64,000 nucleotides of DNA from Clarkia xantiana subsp. parviflora (Eukaryota; Streptophyta; Magnoliopsida; Myrtales; Onagraceae). The stretch is from NCBI GenBank assembly GCA_036873135.1, contig JAPTYO010000009.1, forward strand, positions 27,549,756 through 27,613,755, read 5' to 3'. Under the pieces are notes generated by a model. The model made no database searches and was not told the origin of the DNA. It saw only the letters and a program-made list of their open reading frames with translations. The position numbers and the translations under genes are program-made. Shown in pieces: positions 56,341 through 64,000 of this stretch (position 1 is the first letter of the stretch; every line of letters starts with the position of its first letter).

Positions 56341-56355
56341 GAGAAACTGCTCTTT

Positions 56356-59300
56356 TCAGGCATAGTACCTTTTAAGTGCGTCCGCGTTGATTGGACTAGG
56401 AAGGTCTTGACCGTCCATATCCGTGATGATCAGCGCACCTCCCTTGAACACTTCTTTGACCACGTAGGGTCCTTCGTACTTTGGCGCGAACTTCCCTCGC
56501 GAATCAAGATTGATACGCAGTACTTTACGCAACACCAGGTCCCCCGGTTGGAAATTACGTGGTCGCACCTTCTTGTCAAAGGCCCTAGCCATCCGTTGTT
56601 GGTAACATTGCCCATGACATAGTTCCGGAGCCTCTTTTCGTCGATGAGGTTCAACTGTTCATACCTTTGTCTAGCCCATTCTGCCTCGTCGAGCCCTGAT
56701 TCTGCCAGGATCCTTGCAGAGGGGACCTCCACTTCCACGGGTTGAACAGCTTCAGTTCCGTATACGAGAGAAAACGGAGTTGCCCTGGTTGAAGTACGGA
56801 TCGAAGTTCTGTATGCCAAGAGTGCCCAAGGTATCATATTATGCCAATCTTTGTATGTGACTGTCATCTTCTCAATGATCTTCTTTATGTTTTTATTTGC
56901 TGCTTCCACCGCGCCGTTCATCTGAGGGCAGTATGGGGACGAATTCTTGTACTTGATCTTGAGTTGAACACATAAATTGTTTATCAACTTGTTGTTGAGG
57001 TTCTTGGCGTTGTCTGTGATTATCGTCTCGGGCACCCCGTAACGGGCGACAATGTCTCTTCGTAAGAAACGCTCAAACGCTTTTGCAGTAACTGACGCAA
57101 GTGTGACAGCCTCTATCCACTTGGTGAAATAATCAATTGCCACCAAAATGAACCTGTGGCCGTTAGATGCATTTGGTGAAATGGAACCGATCACGTCAAT
57201 TCCCCACATTGAAAAAGGCCACGGAGAAGACATCGGATGCAACTCATTTGGCGGCACATGAATCTGACTAGAGTACACCTGGCATAAGTAGCATCGCCGG
57301 ACGTGCTCTACGCAGTCTGACATCAGGGTAGTCCAAAAATAGCCCATCCTCATGATTTTTCTCGCGAGCATGTGACCGCTCATGTGCGGTCCACAGCTTC
57401 CTTCGTGGACTTCCTCCATCAATCGCTTCGCCTCTTCCGAACCTACACATCTCAAAAGGGTGGCATCAAAAGATTTTCTATAAAGAACCTCACCACTAAG
57501 AAAGTAATTGCATGCCATCCTGCGGATGGTTTTCCGATCCTTGCTACTTGCACCCTCGGGAAACTCGCCTGACTGCAAGTATTTCTTTATATCAATGATC
57601 CAGGGTTCACCATCTGATTCTTCAAGTGTGCAACAATATGCAGGACGCTTGTTTACTTCAATCTCGAGAGGCTCTATGGAATTCCCGTCTGAGATATTCA
57701 CCATCGATGCGAGGGTCGCCAACGCATCTGCGAATTGGTTTTTACTCTGAGGCATCTGCGTGAATGTTATTTCCTCAAAATTCTCGCTCAACTCTTCGAT
57801 ATGCTGATGATAAGGTTGCAACTTGGGATCTCTTGTTTTCCATTCTACCAAGGTTTGGAGAATGATCAGCATGGAATCTCCATAAACCTCCAGTTCATGT
57901 ATCTTGAAATCAATTTCCGCTCGCAACCCGAGAATGAACGCTTCGTATTCCGCCACGTTGTTGGTGCATGGAAAAGTAATCTTTTCTGCTACAGGAAAAT
58001 GTTGACCTTTTGGGGATACGAGTATTGCCCCTACACCACATCCGGTGGAGTTTGCAGCTCCATCAAAATACATTCTCCACATGCTTCCATTTTCTGTCTC
58101 TTCTTCCACGTGAAGTATGTCGCTATCTGAAAGCTCGTGACTTGCTTGATGATCGTCATCAATGGGAAACTCGGCTAGATGATCTGCAATAGCCTGCCCT
58201 TTTATAGAAGTACGAGGAATGAACTGTATGTCGTACTCAGCAAGTTGGACCTGCCATTTGGCGACGTTCTTCATTAATGCCGGCTTCTCTAGTATGTATT
58301 TCAAGGGATTCAGCTTAGAAATGAGATGTATGGTGTAATACAACGTATACTGTCGGAGTCGCTGCATCACCCATACTAACGCGCAACTTGTCCTTTCAAC
58401 CTCCGTGTACTTGGCCTCTCCTTCAGTGAACTTCTTGCTGAGGTAATAAATGGTGTGCTCTTTCTGGCCATCTTCGTCTAGTTGCCCCAACATGCATCCC
58501 AATGAGCCTTTTCAAACCGCCATATACAAAATGAGCGGCCGACCCGGAGTGGGCGGGACCAGGACCAGTGAATTGACGAGATATTCTTTGATTGAATCGA
58601 AGGCATGCTGACACTCTTCATCCCATTCAGTCAATGCATTTTTCCGCAGGAGGTGGAACAAAGGTTGACACTTGTTCGTCATATTGGCGATGAACCTCGC
58701 GATGTAATTCAAACGTCCGAGCAAGCTTCTGACCTCCTTGACGGTAGACGGTGCTGGAAGGTCTAGTATCGCCTTGACCTTGTTGGGATCCACTTCTATA
58801 CCCTTCTTGCTGACTATAAAGCCCAGCAACTTACCAGATGTTACTCCGAATGTGCATTTTGCTGGATTTAGCCTGAGCTTAAACTTCTTGAGCCGTTCAA
58901 AGAGCATCCGCAAGTTAACAAGGTGGTCTTCATTTTCGCGGGATTTTGCGATCATATCATCGATTTACACTTCTATCTGCTTATGCATCATGTCATGGAA
59001 CAATATCACCATTGCTCTCTGGTAAGTTGCCCCCGCATTCTTGAGTCCGAAAGGCATGACCTTGTAGCAAAACGTGCCCCACATTGTGATGAAGGTGGTT
59101 TTTTACTTGTCCTCTTCTGCCATCTTGATTTGATTGTATCCAGAGAACCCATCCATGAATGAGAACATGTTGTGCCGTGCCGTGTTATCGACTAACATGT
59201 CAATATGAGGGAGTGGAAAGTTGTCCTTCGGACTAGCCTTGTTGAGATCTCGATAATCAACACAGACTCGAACACGACCATCCTTCTTCGGTACAGGGAC

Positions 59301-60140
59301 AATATTGGCGACCCACTCGGAGTAGTTGCACGCCTCAAGGAACCCCGCGTTAATTTGCTTGATGATCTCTTCCTTGATCTTGAGGAGTAATTCTGGACTC
59401 TGCCGCCTTAAATGTTGTCTTTTGGGCTTGAACTTCTCAGTATCTATGGGCAGAGTATGTTGCACAATCGCTATATCTAAACCTGGCATGTCAGAATATG
59501 ACCAAGCAAAGATCTCTTTGTACTCGTCTAGTAGCTCGATCATCTGGGCTTTCTGAGAAGGATCAAGAGTTGCCCCAATTTTGAGCTCTCGAGGTTCTTC
59601 CTTCGTACCGATGCTAACTATTTCGATAGTTTCGGCAGTTGTTGGCTTTCTCTCTTCAAATCTCTCGAGGTTCTCTCTTATTTCGATCGGAACATGGTCA
59701 TCATTATATTCCTCTGATGGAATCACATCGTCATAGTTTTCGTGTTTTCTTGTATTTTTCTCATCGCTAAGAGAAAGAGCATAAATCGGAATCGAAAACC
59801 AATTGGTGATTGCTTCTCCTTCAACAAACGGTCGGACATAAACGCTTGGGGGAACTTCTTCGAGGATGGCTCCAACTGTGGTGTCAACGATGAATTGTCC
59901 GGCCATTGCTTGTAATGCTTCATCTTCATCAGTTCGAATGACCTGAGCTGGTCCTGGGAAAGTGATTGACAGTGGCGGAATGTTCATAGGCCTCCACTTT
60001 CTAACGAATCGTCCCCTCTGGAAATCCATCAGTTGTTGCTCTCCATGTGCACTTTGATCATCTTCCTGAAGCGGGGAATACCCTAGCCCGTATCTGCATA
60101 CACTTTCCTTCAGCTGGAGGGGACGCAGATTCCTTGACAC
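56356..60140 (-). pseudogene. Tat Gypsy pol: reverse transcriptase, dual RNase H, integrase (broken)
   Basis: RT N-terminus (60140-59103): VPVPKKDGRVRVCVDYRDLN and FMDGFSGYNQIKMAEEDK, then TAA (59103). The catalytic YIDDM motif has TAA (58965-58967) in place of Tyr. RT C-terminus (58955-58512): KCTFGVTSGKLLGFIVS, then TGA (58512). Frame 58502-56430: Gypsy RNase H (YLSKKFTEGEAKYTEVE), a second RNase H (MYFDGAANSTGCGVGAIL, NNVAEYEAFILGLRAE, YGDSMLII, FADALATLA), and integrase with HHCC-type HEGSCGPHMSG...CVEHVRRCYLC, D-D-E parts WGIDVIGSISP, IITDNAKNL and MNGAVEAANKNIKKI. A one-base frameshift near 56612 puts the integrase C-terminus (RNFQPGDLVLRKV) in the frame 56592-56356. Confidence 0.93.
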
Positions 60141-61180
60141 CTGATACCCAGGCCTTGACCCGGGACGAAATTATTCCTCAACATGAACCTTCCTACCATG
60201 ATGTATGCTTTGCTCAGCGTTGGCTCTCCCCAATCCCTGATGACGGAGATTAGCTCAAAGGAATGGTATGCGGGTGGCTCATCTCCACTAGTGTTGATGA
60301 CAGGGACCGCCGTTTCCTGATAGATGTTGTGATCACCTTCTTCCCTGATTTCCACAAGGCGGTTGTTGATCACGTACTTCAGCTTCTGGTGTAGGGTGGA
60401 TGGAACCGCCCCAGCCGCGTGGATCCATAGTCTTCCCAAGAGAAGACTGAAAACATTCGGGATATCCATGACCCTGAAAATGACATCAATAACATTCGGA
60501 CCAATCTCGAGCTGCAACTCGATCTCTCCATAAACTTCCTTTTCCGTACCATCGAAAGCTCGAACCGCTGACTTGCTCGTACGGATATGGGACAGGTCAA
60601 TCTTCATTTGCTTGAGCGTGGATAATGGGCAAACATCGACTGTCGAGCCACCGTCAATCATGACCTTCGAAAGCACAAATCTGTTACACTTGCAGACGAT
60701 GTGGAGGGCTTTCACATGGTTCTGAACGTCGACTCCTAGATCATCATCCCCGAAATAGATCTGGTTCGAGAATATTGAGCCAATAATATTGCCCATCTGT
60801 TCAGCAGAGGTCTCCTTCGGCACTAACGCTTCTTTGAACACATTCATGAGAGCTTCACGGTGACTTTCTGAGTTTAAGAGGAGAGCAAGCAAATAAATTT
60901 GAGCCGGAGTCTTGCAGAGCTGATCAATCACTTTGTCCTCTACTTCCTTCATGAACTTTACAAAGTCCACAATTTCTTCGTCAGTCACCTTCTTCTTCGG
61001 TGCTACTTCTACAACCTTATATTTAGCAACATCCTCCATGTACGAACGACCCGAACGTGTCATGATCATAACATGATTGTCTGGTTTTGCTGCCCCGACT
61101 ATCTGAGCTTCGTAATTCCAAGGGACCTTATTGTTGCTTTCATATTGGAAAGGAGTCTGGCCCTGCATCACTAGCTGCAA
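60110..61180 (-). pseudogene. Tat Gypsy protease region
   Basis: Protease segment KVMIDGGSTVDVCPLSTLKQ with DGGS in place of the usual D-S/T-G-S/A loop; then LGRLWIHAAGAVPSTLHQ, and a glycine-rich GQGLGIRCQG typical before RT in this lineage. The frame shifts near 60125 into the RT frame. At its N side a TAG at 61190-61192 separates it from gag. The altered active-site loop may itself be inactivating. Confidence 0.85.
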
Positions 61181-61189
61181 CCTGGCTGA

Positions 61190-62812
61190 CTATTCAGGCA
61201 CATAATCAAGTACGAACGACGTGATTATTGAAATAGCGACATCTTCTGACGACTCCTCTTCGAGACAGATCATGTTGATGGATGATGATGAACCAGAATT
61301 GTGTTGCGGCAAAGGGTTTGTCTTGACATTAGGAGGAGGGATTTGGTTGAGAATAAGGAGCTTATTGTCAATGAGGTCTTGAATCTTGTGCCTCAGACGG
61401 GTGCATTTCTCTATCGAGTGTCCAGCTACTCCCATGTGGAACTCGCATCTTGAGTTTGGATCGTCAATGAGTAATTTCGAATCTGGCCTCATGAACTCGG
61501 GGCCGATGAGGTTTTGTTCCAACATCTTCTGGTACACCTCAGCCATTGACACAGGTAAAGGGGTGAAGGCCCTTGTTTCTCTCTGCCTGAAATTAGCTCG
61601 ATTTGCTTGTCCGCCCGTAAAGGAGGGTTGTGGAGCCGGGGGTATTTGAGTCACTGGCTGAGCCGTGGGAATTTTCAACTGCATCGGGTAGACTGCGCCT
61701 ACAGTTGCATCTTTCGGGAGCAGCTTTTTGGCGCCACCCTTTTTTAGACTGTCTCCTTGGTAGCCTTTGAGAGGATCTTCAATCTTCCCCATTCAGATTC
61801 CTTGCTCAATCATCTCTCCGAATTTCACCAGGTCGGCAAAATTTGCAGAAACATATCCCAATAAATGGGAGCAGTAAGCTCCTTTTAAAGTTCTGATGAA
61901 CATAGATACTGCTTCTCTGTCTTCAAGTGGTGGTCGGACTCCGGCAGCCTTCTCTATCCACGCCTGCATGTAGCTTCTGAAGGATTGTCCGCCAGTCATC
62001 TCCATGCCTTCAAGATCCATGCGGGTCGGAGCAGTGTCCAGATTAAACTTGTATTGACGAACAAAAGCGTTAGCCATTTCCTCCCAGGTTGAGATATCAT
62101 CGGCCTTCAAGCTGACGATCCAAACCAAAGCTGCTCCTTTCAAGCTCTCCTGGAACGTATGGATCAAGAACTTCTCGTACTGCTGATAAGGGGCCATCTT
62201 TGCAAGGTAAATCCTCAGGTGGACGATGGGATTTCCGGTGCCATCATATTTCTCGAAATCAGGCACTTTGAACTTCTCTGGTCTTGACATGTCAGGGAAC
62301 AAGCATAAGTCGGAGTAATAAATGCCCCCGTACTGCTCAAGTACGGACAGAGCCTTCATTTTTTCCTCCATATTCTTCAAGCGGCGATCCTGCTCGGATT
62401 CGATGACCGGTGATGATGTGAATGCATTTGTACCGGTAGCACCCCCTTGGTTCACGTGCCCATATATTGTTGTTGGATTCGGAAGGACATACGACTTTGG
62501 TGCGGATTGGTCTGGTATGACTAAAGCCGGGGGTTGGTCACGATGAGGTTCTACTGTGACCTCGGGAAGCACGGCGGCAGCTGGCGCTGTCAGTCCGGTG
62601 TTCGCTACGGGTGTTTTGGAGGAGGTTGGACTTGTGATTTCTGTAAGCAAAGCTGGGTTTGGGGCGCGGTGAGCTGACTGAGCTTCAAGCAGTGCCATGA
62701 TGCGTTCCATGCTGGATGACATGTCGGCCATATCCCGATGCATCTTTGCATTGGCTGCCTCGATCTCGGCCATTCGCTTGTCGTGTTGCTCGATCTTCTC
62801 AGTGTTTTCCAT
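61190..62812 (-). pseudogene. Tat Gypsy gag (one internal stop)
   Basis: ATG at 62812; coiled-coil N-terminus (KRMAEIEAANAKMHRDMADM); Pro/Ala-rich linker; gag core from about residue 160 (PEKFKVPDFEKYDGTGNP, WEEMANAFVRQYKFNLDTAP, MTGGQSFRSYMQAWIEKAAG). A TGA at 61793-61795 follows EMIEQGI, and the frame continues 61792-61190 with the C-terminal part including CEFHMGVAGHSIEKC. Module order here is normal, in contrast with the gag at 30-31.8 kb. Confidence 0.9.
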
Positions 62813-62930
62813 ATTGGTTGTTAATCTTGTGATCGCCAGTATTAGCTAAATTTTCCTGCGTTGGGAAAATCAACGATTCAAAATGTGGACACCGAATACC
62901 ATGCATGACTGTTTTTTTTTTTAAAAAAAA

Positions 62931-64000
62931 ATGTGCTATTCATTTCAGCGTTTTATTCATGAAGGAGATAGTTTTAAAAATAATATTTACACTCTAAAAC
63001 GCTTTACACGACTGCGCATCTCACCGAGTACGTCGAGTGCTTGTTCTTTAGTCCTAACGAATGCAACAGACAAATGTTTTGAAAAAAGTTTCAGTCTTCT
63101 TGCTCTTCGTTTGAACTTTTCAAGATCAGCACTTAACCGCGTCTTCTGTCTCTCTTTCACTTTAATAGTCCACTGCTAGTGCATGACGGTGGCATTTGCT
63201 TTGGCTAGGTCTTCCCGTAACTTCATGACCTCCTCTTTGGCTCTTGCACAGTCTTGGACCCATGTTGCGCACTGCATTTCTACCCGAGCCGCTAGTGTAT
63301 CGTACACATCTTCATTAGAGGGGTTTTGAACTTGCGGCTTTTGTCCGAGGATCTCTGTAGGGTCAATGAGTGACTCCCTTGGGGTAGTATGAGACTGGTA
63401 AATTTATTCTTTTATTCCCGTAACATCATCTCCTCTTCTCCTAGATCATTTGGCATTTGGACTTTCTCCTCATCTCGATTCTCCCAAATCTTTTGAATCT
63501 GCTCGGCACCTTTCTTGAGTGCGTCTTGAGTGATTTTGTTGTCGTGCCAGTTGAAAACCAGAGAAGATCCCTTTGCGCTCGTTGGTATACCTTGGAGGCC
63601 CCCAAGTTGTCGTGTGACTCGTGCCGGGTAGGTGACCACTGAGCCTAGGTGACTAATGAGAGGAATACCTTTGAAATCTTTTCATTTTAAAAATACGGGC
63701 TTTGGTGAAAACCAACGAGCTACCCACAAAATATCTTTAGGTAAAAGTTTCGAAAAATGTTTTTTCCACTCAAGGGCACTCCATCCTCTATTTACATGGC
63801 GAGAATAATCTATCATCTTTGATATAATTTGTTGGTCAATGAGGAAACGAAATTTGGGGAAACCCGCGCCAATCTCAACTAAATGACTTAAAAACCATAT
63901 TTGTAGTAAAGCTGGACTTGCCCTAATTATCCATTTTCCTTTAGCCTTTACGAGATTTAGTGACGTGATTGTTTCAGCAAGCAACGCCAGTGTGTAACCT
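62931..64000 (-). pseudogene. Extra ORF1 upstream of gag in Tat element (decayed, partial)
   Basis: Frames 63984-63682 and 63639-63412 read as one interrupted protein: HFSKLLPKDILWVARWFSPK, then GIPLISHLGSVVTYPARVTR, then RQLGGLQGIP. This pattern (W..., IPL...YPARV.RQLG..QGIP) resembles the extra plant-specific ORF upstream of gag in Tat/Ogre elements (DUF7745-like, from memory). Further downstream the minus strand near 63179-62990 encodes a basic coiled coil (KFKRRARRLKLFSKHL). Stops interrupt it, and the N-terminus is outside the window. Function in the element is unknown. Confidence 0.55.

Larger units (their letters stand above)
53631..64000 (-). mobile_element. Tat-lineage Gypsy retrotransposon, running off the right edge
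   Basis: Minus-strand order from the right edge: extra ORF1, gag, protease, RT, RNase H plus a second (archaeal-type) RNase H, integrase, repeats, polypurine tract, 3' LTR. RT before integrase defines Gypsy; the dual RNase H, extra 5' ORF and repeats before the 3' LTR point to the Tat/Ogre group. Five in-frame stops and two frameshifts make it inactive. The insertion point is inside Copia-2 RT; the left target copy would be TTGTC (53626-53630). The 5' LTR is outside the window. Confidence 0.92.

Overview
The window is nuclear DNA from a flowering plant, most likely a eudicot. Evidence: spliced genes for photosystem II PsbO, a BES1/BZR1 transcription factor and a plastid-type geranylgeranyl diphosphate synthase (GGPPS), embedded in AT-rich DNA full of plant LTR retrotransposons, a LINE, a tRNA-derived SINE, Helitrons, hAT/MULE miniature elements and (TA)n tracts. 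I cannot name the species. There are no rRNA, tRNA, CRISPR or bacterial features.

Layout. 1-2.2 kb: the 5' LTR of a minus-strand Copia element that leaves the window, a MULE-type MITE with a 9-bp target duplication, and a decayed Tat-type LTR end. 2.9-4.25 kb: psbO (+). 4.5-6.6 kb: a fold-back element and LINE remnants. 6.9-8.35 kb: BES1/BZR1 homologue (-), with a LINE (8.7-11.1 kb, 17-bp target duplication) inserted about 330 bp upstream of its start codon. 11.2-25.3 kb: a probable old minus-strand Helitron holding a Copia element (11.37-18.22 kb), a second MULE-MITE and a Tat solo LTR. The Copia 5' LTR is itself split by a 1.35-kb solo LTR carrying an array of twelve palindromes. 26.1-32.6 kb: an LTR element with gag but no pol, whose gag modules are in an abnormal order. 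33.4-43.3 kb: Helitrons, including one nested 7 bp inside the terminus of a relative, plus a SINE and an hAT-type element. 43.5-44.6 kb: an hAT-type element nested in another, just upstream of GGPPS (44.9-46.9 kb, +). 47.5-48.1 kb: a GRF zinc-finger pseudogene. 48.5-53.6 kb: a second Copia element, hit by a TIR element and cut off by a Tat-lineage Gypsy element (minus strand) that runs from 53.6 kb past the right edge.

The three host genes are unrelated in pathway (oxygen evolution, brassinosteroid signalling, plastid isoprenoids) and each has its own promoter. Most of the remaining sequence is layered transposon insertions, whose order can be read from target duplications. The least ordinary features are the palindrome arrays in three related LTRs (12.34-12.79, 26.94-27.14 and 32.42-32.52 kb), the gag-only element with rearranged gag modules, and the Helitron-in-Helitron terminus. 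All boundaries were read by eye; no alignment or database search was run.
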